A stretch of DNA of 64,000 bases from Armillaria gallica (lineage: Eukaryota; Basidiomycota; Agaricomycetes; Agaricales; Physalacriaceae): the NCBI GenBank assembly GCA_037576215.1, contig JBANDB010000010.1, positions 2,046,001 through 2,110,000 on the forward strand, in the 5' to 3' direction. The notes beneath the pieces are model-generated. The model was not told the origin of the DNA. It was given only the letters and a program-made list of their open reading frames with translations, and ran no database searches. The translations under genes were made by a program, and so were the position numbers. Of the stretch, positions 1-10,996 are shown in pieces (position 1 is the stretch's first letter; the number at the start of each line of letters is the position of its first letter).

Positions 1-1538
1 TTCGAAAGCAGCAGCACGCTTTCTCCTTTTATACAGCTCATAAAGGATAAATATAGTTCAAAGATCAAAGAATATCGTTGAGCTGACGGTTCAAATGCAC
101 GAAACAGCAGCTCTGGATAAACAATCATTATCATCTTCTCGGAAGAGAATGGAGACATACGAAGCATATCCTCAGCGCTGGAGAAAATCAAAAGCTCGAT
201 GTGAGCCCTAAGGGTGTTGCCCACTTCAGATCTTGTTCTTCTTTAATGTGATGTGCGCGGAAGAATAAGTCGCGTGAAGCCCCCCAAGTCATACGCATAG
301 AAGAGAAAATTGAAAGCATATCGCGACATCATGGCAAGAAAAAAGAGCGCTTCCGTCACCCTCGTTCTGTTGAATCTTGATATTGTTGAACGGAATGTTC
401 GACGTAGTCACATCAGTAAAAAAACATGTTGGTTCCCTTCTCCTAGCCCAGTTAGACGCTGTGATACTTCGCAGCCAATGAATGACTAGAATTACTTCGA
501 AAGTACCAGATGCAGGCCGGCTTCGCGGCAATCGACGGAGAAAGTATTGAAGGGAGGCGCTTTCGAGTTCTACAGATTGTTCGTAGACTAGCGTCAAGAC
601 ATCTTGCTTGGACCTGTCTCTTGGGTAGTGCCGGCGATTCCCTAGAATAAGCATCATAACCCATGGCCGTCCATTGCAGAGGAATAGACCTGTGACCGGT
701 CCCCGTACATGAGCAAGCGTCTAGTTCGGCTCCTGCCCCAGCCGGCATATAATCGGCACGACCTACCGGTTCAACTCCGACAGCAGCAGCTCTTGCTTCT
801 GCTCTGCCCAACCCTTTTCATTGACGAGTCTATGTTCAAAGGCACGGGGCTTGGTTGTAGCCTCACCATGTCTGTACTCTGTAATGTAGATGGTTGCTGA
901 GCGTCGGTCTTTCCGGAATTTCTACCAAAGCTTTGGTGCTGACCAGCGAATCATTCTCCAGATACAAACCTCCTTGTTGTTCAGACAAGTAAGACACTTA
1001 TACGCTCGGTACATGATTTTCTCGGTAATTATTCGAGATTCTTCCTTTAGCAACCCCCAAACTTACAAAAAACGAAGAGAAAAAGGAAAACGATTTCCCT
1101 CTCCTCGAAATCATTTCGGCGTGTTCTCATGATGCAGAGGTTTCACTGTTTAGCCGCCCACCGCCAGGTACTTTGACTGTTCGATTGTCTTGTGTATCGG
1201 CATTGAACAAGACTAACGGATACGGTCCAAGGTTCCAGCATTGTTCACTCCAAGATGTCATCGAATTGAATGTTTTATATTTTCCGGAATTACCTTAGTC
1301 CAAGGAACATTTTCTATTTGATTAACGTGGAACAGACAGAATTAAAAAAGTATTTACCAAGCTAGCGTCGAGTAATTGTCATCCACGGGGGCTCGGATCT
1401 CGGAAATGGACCTCTTCAATCTTGCAGGACGTTTTGCTTTGGCCTTTGTCTGACTCTGCGTAGTTGCGCTTTGTTATTTGTCTTGCATTCGACCGCAGAT
1501 CTGGGGTCTTCTTCATTCATGTGACTCGTCGCCAACGA
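1..1538. other. Left-flank stretch without an assigned gene
   Basis: No gene could be built here. One minus-strand reading frame at 289-657 (122 codons) contains a protein-like stretch (SLQYFLRRLPRS, then TFEVILVIHWL) that loosely recalls the C-terminal half of the LRR-like family found elsewhere in the window. It could be a leftover exon, but no convincing splice partners, start or stop context were found. The rest of the stretch (about 900-1470) shows short frames on both strands only. Confidence 0.3.
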
Positions 1539-1546
1539 TATATAAA
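1539..1546 (+). promoter_or_regulatory. TATA box of the first LRR-like gene
   Basis: TATATAAA stands 73 bp ahead of the ATG at 1619, with a C-rich, ACA-rich leader in between. That spacing fits a fungal core promoter with a short 5' untranslated region, and it argues for the ATG at 1619 rather than an earlier in-frame codon at 1478, which would lie upstream of the TATA box. Confidence 0.55.
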
Positions 1547-1618
1547 GGGATGCAGAGGACGCTTGGGATCATCTCACTTCTGACATCTCCACACCCACTA
1601 CGAAACATCTGCAGAGCC

Positions 1619-2737
1619 ATGCGTGCCTTCCCTGACATAGGTCCTCGCCGCAGTCCGTCTACCATGCCTTACGGACAGATGTGTGAACGCAGGCTATGGG
1701 AACGCTCCAACACCAGCCGCATTTATATCTACGGGCGAGGGGACGGTGTCTATGACGGGAACTTTCCTTTCCTGCTACATCATCTTGCCATCTACAGAGT
1801 AGGTGGACAAAATCCGGTAGTAAATTTGGCCATCAACGACCTTGCATGGTCCGACCTTGGAAACGACCGCACAACGTTCCACAACACGCTCATCTCCTTC
1901 CCAAATATTGGATCGCTCTTTCTACAAGACATCACCTGCAGCCACAGTGAACTCTGTACTCTTCTGGGTTCCTATTCCCACCTTGCATCTATCTCCATCC
2001 AAGGATTGACTTTTGACGACTTCCCTACGTCGTACAGCAGAATGCCTAGTAGACCGAACCCGTCAATCGATTCTCTAACATTATATCTCGACTACTCTTC
2101 GACATCCCTCCTCCGCTTTCTCACGTCTCACAGCTGTCCCCTTTCACTGTACTCGGTGAAACATCTTGAAGTTTCTGGCGTGAATGGTGCTATTCCAGGG
2201 ACAGATGAACTCTTCGCCTGTTTGGTTCCTATCGTTGCCACACCGATCAAGAACACGCTGATATTTAGGAACATAGCTGTGATGAGTACGTTAATGTGCC
2301 TTTGTATCATTCTATTGCTGATACATGTTATGCTAGGCGATGTGCTCCCAAGTCTTGATATTACGCTTGTTTCTAACCTCACGTTTACTCTTGTTCTGGA
2401 CCATCGGGGCCTCTATAGGCATTCTATTAGATGGTGGGCTGCAACGCTCAGCCGTCCTAGTAGTGCACTCCGGAATGTAACAATCTGCATTGACGGCAAC
2501 GCCTTTCTATCAGACGAAGACCGTCCAGATTGGCATGTTCTGGACTCTGCTTTGTGCGGAAAGGACCGCCTCTCGAGGCTGAGCTTTCAGCTTTCTGTGG
2601 GTAACACGGAAATCTGCATAGAAATGGGCAGGGAGGTGCTTTTGCGCCTTCCTGAGGTTCATTTCCGTTACGCAAGGCGGTTGGCTTGGTTGGACGAAAA
2701 TGGGACGGATCTGCGCTTGGACGAAACCCATATTTAA
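1619..2737 (+). CDS. LRR-like (F-box-type) hypothetical protein, left-flank paralogue
   Basis: Predicted protein of about 355 residues, join(1619..2285, 2337..2737). The 51 bp intron at 2286-2336 starts GTACGT, ends TGCTAG and has a CTGAT branch-like site. It is a multiple of three, so the frame is also open if unspliced, but the removed part is an isolated hydrophobic stretch and the intron falls at the same place as in the array gene. The protein has irregular leucine-rich repeats such as FPNIGSLFLQDITCS and HLASISIQGLTF. These align by eye with FPHISILGLTSIKCT and TLTRLVFEYN in the array LRR gene. No F-box is visible at the N-terminus, although basidiomycete proteins of this style often carry one. 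Function is unknown; recruitment to an SCF ubiquitin ligase would be a guess. The start was chosen from the TATA spacing. Confidence 0.65.
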   Translation: MRAFPDIGPRRSPSTMPYGQMCERRLWERSNTSRIYIYGRGDGVYDGNFPFLLHHLAIYRVGGQNPVVNLAINDLAWSDLGNDRTTFHNTLISFPNIGSLFLQDITCSHSELCTLLGSYSHLASISIQGLTFDDFPTSYSRMPSRPNPSIDSLTLYLDYSSTSLLRFLTSHSCPLSLYSVKHLEVSGVNGAIPGTDELFACLVPIVATPIKNTLIFRNIAVMSTLMCLCIILLLIHVMLGDVLPSLDITLVSNLTFTLVLDHRGLYRHSIRWWAATLSRPSSALRNVTICIDGNAFLSDEDRPDWHVLDSALCGKDRLSRLSFQLSVGNTEICIEMGREVLLRLPEVHFRYARRLAWLDENGTDLRLDETHI

Positions 2738-2821
2738 CCATCATGATTTGTTAGATTAACCTATAGGTAGAATTTACACGAACGAAATACTACACTCGAT
2801 GAATATTTAGGATACGCGGAT

Positions 2822-3010
2822 ATGTCAAGTGCGTTTGGTAGGGCGAGACAGCGCCGAAAGGCACTGTACAACACCTGCAAGCCCGGGACCCGCGCCAAGG
2901 GAGCACCCGAACAGAGAGGCATGAGCCCGTCTCTGTCCTATCCCCCGGGGTACAATACCTTAGTGTCAGTATGTTGGCACCTCACACGGAGGCAATCACT
3001 CGCTCACGAA
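2822..3010. repeat. Diverged dispersed repeat, copy A
   Basis: This stretch has the segments AAGCCCGGGACCC, AAGGGAGCACC, ACAGAG and CCTATCCCCCGGG in order, followed by TGTTGGCAC and CACTCGCTCA. The first four recur in the same order at 3421-3545, and the last two recur at 3149-3186. The similarity is by eye, roughly 70-80% over the best part. The origin is unknown; it could be a fragmentary transposon. Confidence 0.4.
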
Positions 3011-3420
3011 GACATGTACCATGCACACTGTCCTTTGCGACGATGGCTTGATGAAATCGTCTAACAATAGAACGTGAGATACAGATAAAGGGACGGAGAA
3101 AGACGACGTACTCACTTTACAGGAAATGTGGACATTTACAACGGTTCAATGTTGGCACTCCATTGGAAGCAGTCACCCGCTCAGGATATCAGCAAATTGT
3201 AGCCGACGAACGACATGATTTGTCGCACTACCGTTTATAAACGGTTGAAGCAAGAGATGCGTGTTGACAATCAAAGGTCCAAGTGTCGGAATAGAGGGGA
3301 CAAAATGTCCTGATTGTCAGAGACAAAGAAGCAAGGTCGGTACGGCGAATAGTCCTCGAAAGAACTGCTCTATGTACGGACAACTTCTAACCGGAATGAA
3401 TTAACAAACCGGGCGCTAGA

Positions 3421-3545
3421 GTAGGTGCGCTTGGTGGAAAGCCCGGGGCCCACGACAAGGGAGCACCTAGACAGAGGCAGCGCGCATCTGCATCCGTCCT
3501 ATCCCCCGGGAAAACCTGGCATACACACCTTCAAGGAAGAATTTT
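3421..3545. repeat. Diverged dispersed repeat, copy B
   Basis: Second copy of the motif series described for 2822-3010: GTGCGCTTGGTGG, AAGCCCGGGGCCC, AAGGGAGCACC and CCTATCCCCCGGG. It has the same orientation as copy A and lies about 600 bp from it. Confidence 0.4.
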
Positions 3546-4200
3546 CCCTCCCCATGAGACATATATCGGAAACGAATGTGGGGTCGAGATATATGGAAGG
3601 ACCAATTATAATCTCTTATTGCTGGAAACGATGTCAGATGGCAGGCGAAACCAACGACGAATACATACTCCACTTTTTGCCCCGCACGCATCGGCGCTTG
3701 TTAACATCGTTGCGACACCTACATCTTGATCGTTTGTTCTTAAAACACCGAGCAGGTATTTCTAGAAGAATACATAAACATAAGCAACGGCGGCAAACGA
3801 TGGGGTGAAAACGTACATGTTTTTGCACAGTTGTCGCTGCAAAGGAACAGTTTATATATAACATCAATAGTGAAAGCAAACAACTCACCGCTTGTTTCCT
3901 TGGGTGGGTGTATTTGAAGACCACCTGCCATCCCATGGTCAAATACCCCACCCCCTTCTTGAAGTATGCGAACGACTCTTAAGATCTCGAGCATTTCTGT
4001 GTAGACATCGTCAACGAGGGAACAGACCTCAGGAATAAGAATGACATACCATCATTTTTTTTTGGCAGAAAGCAAACCGAAGGCTACAAATGTACACAGT
4101 TAGGCGAAGGTACCTCAGGGTAGACGGGAAATAAGAACTCACGCGGAGATTTCATTCAATGCCATTGGCACTGAAAGAGAGGAGCAGCCGATGCCTCAAA

Positions 4201-5400
4201 GAGATCCGATTACAAACTCCTCACCGGTTCGGTCGCTTGCTAGAACGGTGACTCTCGGTACTGCGTCGCGGAATAGGTGGATGCCGATCCAAGGCGACTA
4301 TAAACCCTATTAGTATCAAATGCACGGCAGATGCCGGGCCTGTCCAGTTCGGTCATTGTCACGAAAGGCATTGGTCATTGGGAAGATGGATGGGTATTGC
4401 AACCCAACGCTGCGTGCTGATCTGGAGCCTGGCCAATTCTGTTGAGAATGGCATTGGTCACAAATCGTTCCGACCGCTCAACACTGGGTATGCTCGACAA
4501 TGAAGAAGTACCGTGTTCTGTCGAGTGACCGGAGCGATATGACCGACAGTGACCCGGATAGTCGCTGAGCGACCGCCCGTATCCCCCAGGGCCCAGAGAC
4601 GTTGACCTAAAAAGGCCTTAGCGATTGAATCGAAGGAGCGGTAGAGATGAACGTACACATCTGTTGTTGTTCAATGGTAACGAGAATGGCTCGGTATCCA
4701 TGTGACGCGATGAGCCACTCAAGTTTTTGAGTCCAATGTTCTCCTCCAAGCTGAGACGCGATGAGGAGGAACCTCAAGAGATAACCGCCTAGGTCACACT
4801 GAGTAAATCGGCAGGCAGAAAGCAGCGATGGCCATGTCCTACCACCGGAAGAGGTGGCGAGGCAGATAACCCCGCATGGAGCTCGACATCCCACGTCCTC
4901 TGGGAAGAGGTGAGGGCGTCGTCTCAAGAGTAGAGTTGAGTATGGAGCACCATCGTTGGAAGGAAAGGAAAGATGGAGACTCAGAGAGAGCGAGCGAAGC
5001 CTTTATACCCTGAGGACCAGTTGTGGCTTGTTTACCTCATGGTTTTCGGACCGCATCCGCAGGGATCAGTCATCCAGCGCCTATCACTGTTTTTCCATCT
5101 TCAGACAAGGAAACACTCCTTCATCATTCTAAATCCTTTACAGCACTGTGGCCTGAAACGGGCTCCGGATGCATGGGTGTGACGCGGGTAACACAGACAG
5201 GTCCCGAGGAACAAAGGCAGATCCCAGAATGGGACGCGAGTGAAAGGCCGTCGTGGTAGACAAGAAGGAATTTCAAATTGGGCGTGCGGAGTTTGATCTG
5301 AATCTTTTGCAAGTTTTTGAATATTCGCCCCCCAGCACAGCCGCCACGTGAGTCCTAAAGAGGAAGTTCTCGAACGAACTGCCACATGACTACGAGTCAG
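4201..5400. other. Unassigned stretch with a possible minus-strand promoter
   Basis: On the minus strand a TATAAAG box (5001-5007) is followed by a pyrimidine-rich leader and two overlapping open frames (4927-4607 and 4658-4458). The frames do not join into a convincing protein and no family is recognised. A real but unrecognised or decayed gene is possible. Confidence 0.25.
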
Positions 5401-6803
5401 CTCAACTCAACAAATCACCATTATTCTTGCCACCCACCACCACTCACCATTCACCACCATCACCGACGACGACGACGATGACGACACGACACGACTAGCG
5501 CCGCCTCCCCCCTCTCGCTCGTTAGCTGAATGCCGCCACCAGCCACTATGCCGTTCATTAGTCAAGCCCCCGTACATCAAGGCCGGCGGCGACGGTGTGA
5601 TTATCGACTATACTGGTGACAGCAACCATTCCTGGCACGTCTTTTTGCTGGTGCCGCTGCTTTAGGACCTGGAGGAGATGATGTTTGCTTTGGAGGAGAA
5701 TATACAATGTGTATGTCCATTTATTACTAGTTAGTTGGTATTGGGTACAGCATAGGAACAGCACATTCTTAGCTGTAGTTTTTGAATATACAATTTTTAC
5801 TGCTTTCTAACTTTAATTTTCCCTGTAAGCAAAGTGCGTGAGGACTTGATCAAATTTCTCTTTGGCATGCCACCCAGACACTTCACGCGATACTTGCGAG
5901 CCAGTTCATTTTCTTATTTCTATTTCGAGGTGTCACATAACGGTCACGGGGGGCGAATAGAAGGCAACTATCAATTGCATCAGCTCTGCACGTGATCGCA
6001 TGTTCACCGGAATAGACGAGCCCCTATTTCGTTCCTTCCCATTGTCCAAAATGACCAGGTAAAGCGTACCGCTTTGGTGCCTGTGTTTTCCAATGGATGG
6101 ACAGGCATACCCAAACATAATTAAGCGTAACCTCTCTTTCCCAACATACCTTCGTTCTCTACATTGAGGCTTAGGCAGACTCAACAGCCACAATGACACG
6201 TATTAAGGCGAGTCAGAGCCTGACTCCAGCCACTCGCCGGGCTCCAGCCATTTTGCCGGTTACCATCACCAATTGTGACATCTGCTATCGATGATATGTT
6301 CCAAAATCAGAACCAATCTTGTTTGCATTGTTGCATCTACCCGAATCTAGTACCCTTGGTTTTGACTGCTGGTCTGTCGGAGTTGAACTGGACGCTGTGG
6401 AACCAACATGAATTACATGATGCGGATATACTTGAATCAAACTTTATCTGCACGCTTCAAATCTGGAACGTGGAATGACCGCGCGATTGCGGAAATTTCA
6501 TTGACTCGTCATTGAGCCACTCATCCTACATGTCCTCCGTATTGAAATGTTATGCAAGTTTAATTCGTACACCTCCTCGCGGTATATTTTCATTCCTCGT
6601 GCGTCAATTATATGAATACGATGGAGATTCAGTGTGCTGGCCACATAATTTTTGCCCACAATCTGTCGACTTTTCAAATGCTATAAAGGAAGATATGAGG
6701 ATAGTAACAACATATAATTGAAGATTCAAGGTATACTGTAGTAAAGTTTATGACTAACTTCAAAAGAATAGCAAACCCGACCGAGTTCTTTGTGCAAAAT
6801 AAC
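5401..6803. other. Unassigned stretch with a trinucleotide microsatellite
   Basis: A CAC/GAC-rich simple repeat lies at about 5440-5500, with GAC/GAT/GACA tracts at 5464-5496. The remainder has only short frames. The 88-codon minus-strand frame at 5933-6199 starts with GTG and shows no recognisable domain. Nothing else could be supported. Confidence 0.4.
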
Positions 6804-8133
6804 TTATGCATGCGGAACAGTCGGCGACCCACTATGCATCCATTCCTTCGCACCAATCCACGAGCTATCATCCAAATCCGTCGCCTCAAAACCAGCAGGA
6901 GAGGTTGCGGCCAACGTTTTCCACGAATCATCCGTATAATATGTCTCCGACGTACCATCGTTGTACGCCACCAAAACACCCGCGATAAGCCCAGCAACGG
7001 TGGGCTGGGTGTTCACACTATCCACAGCGATAAGGTTTTCATCCGCATCCAGAATGGGAATGGAATACGCCTGCATGGCTTGCCAGTTGCTACCATTGCC
7101 AATGTTGTTGCCGTTGACATACAATGTGTACGCATCATCGCTGCAAAAGGTGATCAGGAAAACCAAGGATGAAGTAGAAAAGGAAGATGTACGCGGTGAT
7201 GACCACTTTTCCACAGACAGCAGCCTTTCCGTAAGGCGACGAGATGGTCTTACGGAAAGGTCTGTGACCAAGAGGGTCCACCCCAGCCGCCGAAGTCTCG
7301 TTCGTTCTGATCCAGCTCACTCCCGCCATGTTCATGGCTGGGGGGAGCGGAGGCGTCCCCCACGGCGTGCTTGCTGTAGGTCCTTCCGATGATGCCGCAA
7401 TCCAAGCCGAATCATCGAAACTCGGACTCGTCCAGCCTCCGGGAGGCGTAGCCTTGATCGTCTTCCAGGTTGCATCAGTGACAATAGTCTGGGTGGTACC
7501 ATCGCTATAGTCAACAAGAATCGTGGCAATGAGACCGGCAGCTCCGCCTGTATTGTTCACGGCGATGGCAAAAACGTTATGGCCTTCAGGTTCCAGCCCA
7601 GCGGTGTAAACGGCCGAACTTCTGTAACCATTGCCCGCCCCGATCTGGTTTCCGTTGACAACGATGGAGTACAGATCATCGCTATGGGAACCTCAGCCTT
7701 AGTTCAAACGCCAAGAGGCAGAGAAAACCTACCAAGAGATAATAATAGTAGCGCATACCGGACATTTTGTGTTGGAGGAGGGGATCGCTTTACGGAATGG
7801 ACGTACACCTACTGGCGCGTTGTCGTTGGCAGCCCCATTCTGCTCGCCCGTCCAAATTCAAGTCGAGCCAGAAAAGTCGAGCGTGGGCACGACTGCACGA
7901 GCGTCTACCGAGCGCCGCAGCAAGGTGTCGAGAGAGGCACCTACGTTGATATCTGCAGACACATCGGCGGCAATTTTCGCAGAAGCGTCTCCGAGAACAT
8001 CAAGGTCGACTGCAGTAGGTGCAGCCTGTGGGTCAACAGATCGCAGAAGCGTGTTGGCAGACACGCCGACGGCAGCACCTACAGACGCATCGGCGACAAC
8101 CCCCACAGAAGCATCTAGAGATTTGTCAGACAA
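6804..8133 (-). pseudogene. Secreted galactose-binding-like two-domain protein, broken by an in-frame TGA
   Basis: Read on the minus strand, exons 8133-7733, 7681-7193 and 7140-6804 join through introns of 51 bp (7682-7732) and 52 bp (7141-7192). The product has an Ala/Val/Asp-rich linker, then two copies of one module: W-I-x-T-x-E, RPFRK, YxxxVNGNxIG, GLIAxxLVxYxDGT, a TDxxWK segment, and DDSxW at the end. This jelly-roll-like module is common in predicted secreted Agaricomycete proteins and resembles galactose-binding folds; I know no fixed function. In the first module the expected tryptophan codon after GST is TGA (7858-7860). Reading resumes in the same frame as IWTGEQ, so this looks like a TGG-to-TGA nonsense change or a sequencing error. 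The 5' end and signal peptide were not located; an extra upstream exon near 8300 is possible. Confidence 0.6.
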
Positions 8134-10149
8134 GAAAACAGCAGTCGGAAAGCAGTATCCAACCTGCTATGGGCGGTAAGATACTTCCAACCACAACGGA
8201 TAGATATGCGGGCAAGAGTAGCACAACTGTCTATGAGTGAGCTCGTTTGCTCTGAGAATATGAGTGAATGCATGCCCACCTTTAGGGAACATCGTAGAAC
8301 TGAGCTCAATGGTTTGTTTGAGTGGAGGTCGAAGTCTTTTATACTGAAAAATTAATTCGCGAAATGAACATATCACATTGGTAGTTGACAGTCGCCTCGA
8401 AAAGATCAATGGTGCAGAAGACAAGACATCTTCGATTGACCTTGTCATATTCCCCGGGCCTCGCAAGTATCAAAAAGGCGAGGTGCGCTTCATAATTCCT
8501 TCGCCAACTTTTGTTGCAAACTAAATAGAAGTGTGATCATCATAATTCTAATGGGCCGGGTAGAAGCATGTATAAACTCACAACCTTCTCGATGACCACT
8601 TCTTTGCCAATGAAGGTGAAACAAGAAATCATCTGTATCCTAGAAACTTCCGAAATCGTGTCCTAGTTTACCATTCTGAACCCACATGTTTAGGTGTGCG
8701 AAAAGAGTAGCAGGGACGTCGCGCATAACTTGTCCTCCAAGAAGATCTGTATGGCAGATCACAGATCAGTGGTAAAGAAGGACGAAGCGATGACCGGCAT
8801 GGCGGTTTTCATGTAAGCACGGAACAACAATGTGCGCTAGTCTATCAAAATATGATATTGATGAACTGAACTTCAAAACGAGACATGTGAATCGCACACT
8901 AATACCATTTATTCTGTCTCGGTCTGCTCCAGTCGTATTCTGAGGAAATATGGCGAGACTTTTGACACTTTGGGTAATGAAGTAAGTGACGTCCTTGTAT
9001 TTTCTCAGCAGCTAAGGGATAGTTCAGGCATCAACGAGTAGAAGCTGTGAAAAAAATGATACGTACGAAATGGTTCTTGCCGCGACGCAAAACTTCAACC
9101 AGCGGGCGCTGCAGTCTAGTTCCCAGTGGAAGACAGAGCAAATATTATCCAGAAGCTTATGGAATCTTGAAGTCATATGCTAGTCGGCCAACAAACGTAC
9201 GCACCGTCAAAGGGAGATGATGTAGATCTGAAGCGAGAGACTGCTCAAATGGCCTCTGAGACCAAATGGAGATGACGGACCACCGGTCCGATCCGCAGCC
9301 ACGTTTCTTCATGGATCATTTTCTTTGGACTGCGAATTCTCTTACCCTCCCCCCAGAAAGTTACTGGAGAGTCGGCCTTCTGACGCTTCATAGATATCCT
9401 TGCCAAAACTTCGAAAGTCATCCTAAGCTCAAGACTGCGTATGGGTCATACATTCATTCACTATATAGACTCCAGGCATGTTTCATCAACGAGGGATGCG
9501 TACGTTCCTCGTTTTCCCCTTCCTTTTGGACCGCCATGGACTGCTCTGTATTAGGATGTCGGACTCCCTCCTTTTCCTCTGCTACTGCCTAACAGATAAA
9601 TCGAGAGGGAACACTACGGTCTTGTGAAGTTGAATTGGCAGTAGACGCGGTGCTGCTGGAATCTGGTGACCGCTCGTCATCATCCGGAAAGGCACCAAGG
9701 ATTCCATAGTCCTCCACATCTCATAAGGTGTACCATCAGGAAAACCACGAGCGCTTCATTCCAATCTCCAGGCCGTTGCTGAGGGCTGAAGACAGGGCAC
9801 ATCTATGTCGGCGAAGACGTCAACTTCGTCATCCACACCATGCGCCACAAAAGCCATGGTTACTTCGTTCCATCCCTGGAACGTCATTATTTTTGTCCTC
9901 CTTGTCATCCATGGCGACCTTTTCCCCTTACATATATAAGAAGGATCGGATACGAATCTTTGGCTCACACTATCTCCCACTGGATACTGCCAGGACCACT
10001 TTACAAGCCACTAACTACTTCGGTGAATCGAAATTTCTTCATTCTTACTACTGCATCGTGCTTACCGTTTCCAGAAACATGCCTCCGCAAAACAGTTACA
10101 GCCACTTCAGACCTTTTCTGGGCCACGAAGCGTCGAAGCCCCGCTCAGG
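8134..10149. other. Unassigned stretch between the secreted-protein relic and the LRR pseudogene
   Basis: No complete gene. The first 250 bp may hold the missing 5' exon of the minus-strand secreted-protein gene. Around 9600-9730 the minus strand has a protein-like end exon (EDYGILGAFPDDDERSPDSS, with a stop at about 9591), but the frames upstream to 9990 are interrupted. A TATATAAG at about 9940-9950 on the plus strand could be the promoter of the LRR-like pseudogene that follows. Confidence 0.3.
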
Positions 10150-10808
10150 CGGCTGCATGCTCTTGACGAGAATCATTGCCCTTAACTGGTCACGCCTTGT
10201 AGACCAGTTCAATTGTCATGTTGCTCTCAGGTGACAGGTCGTTCCCAGATATCAGCAACCTCGCATATCAAATATACAATGCAGTGTAGACGAGTTGCGG
10301 TTGCTCATCCTTTCATTCCCTCATCTCACTTCCCTGGACCTGGAAGGCGTCACCTTCGACCACCAAGGGGCGCCGACTCGACTGGATGGTCGTGAGGAGC
10401 AGTACTCAAACATTAATCGGCTGGCTATGACTCTCGACGCTGATGCCGTCTCGGTTCTGGACCTTTTCCTGCTCCCATCTTTTCTCCGTGTCCGTCGACT
10501 GCGGTATCTTGAAATTAAAGGGTCAAGCAGAATTTCAGGGACGATGGTCATTATGCACCGCATCTGCGCCCTTTCGCAGGTGATATCGAGCCTAACAATT
10601 ATATCAGCTTTGGTATGTCACCGTAAGTCTTTTTTTCGGACATTCGCTGACTTGCCTTCTCTCAGGCAACCGAGAACCTCCGTTCGACATCGTGAGGTCA
10701 TGGTCTTCCCAATGTCTGCGAATATTACGCTCCATCGACAACAATTTGAAGCTTTTAAGCGAGTCCCAATTAAACGTTACGTCCGCACTGCCGGTTGTTT
10801 TATTATAG
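10150..10808 (+). pseudogene. LRR-like paralogue, frameshifted remnant
   Basis: The pieces ALNWSRLVDQF, SFPDISNL, FPHLTSLDLEGVTFDH and RVRRLRYLEIKGSS follow the same order as in the other LRR-like genes of the window. They lie in different frames: one shift falls between about 10,230 and 10,245 and another near 10,275. A candidate intron (10613-10675, GTATGT to TCTCAG) matches the conserved intron of the family. The exon after it (PFDIVRSWSSQCLRILRSID) is in the wrong phase relative to the one before. The piece ends at a TAG at 10806. It is a decayed relative of the neighbouring array gene, in the opposite orientation. Confidence 0.6.
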
Positions 10809-10996
10809 TGCAATAACTTGTAATCAACTTTTGCATGTACAAAAAGCTGTTACGCTCTTAAGAGACGTCGGAGGTGGTGCCGGAAAGTATTCATTCGTAC
10901 GCATGTGCGTGGTAGGTGCGAATACCATGGGTATATTGTTGTCGTACTAACAACTATCATGTTTCAATATTAAGGGGAGCGCTACTTCGTGGTTTG

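Larger units (their letters stand above)
2738..4200. other. Non-coding or decayed stretch with possible minus-strand exons
   Basis: No complete gene. Between about 3630 and 4140 the minus strand shows a plausible series of short exons and introns: donors GTGAGTTC near 4140, GTATGTCA near 4045 and GTGAGTTG near 3890, each followed 50-60 bp later by an AG. The middle exon reads MLEILRVVRILQEGGGVFDH. The flanking exons do not stay in frame and no family is recognised, so this may be a gene relic. Two copies of a short diverged repeat also lie here and are listed separately. Confidence 0.25.

Noticed and set aside
5464..5496. CRISPR-like short repeats
   Set aside because: These are simple trinucleotide tracts without spacers; the organism is a eukaryote.
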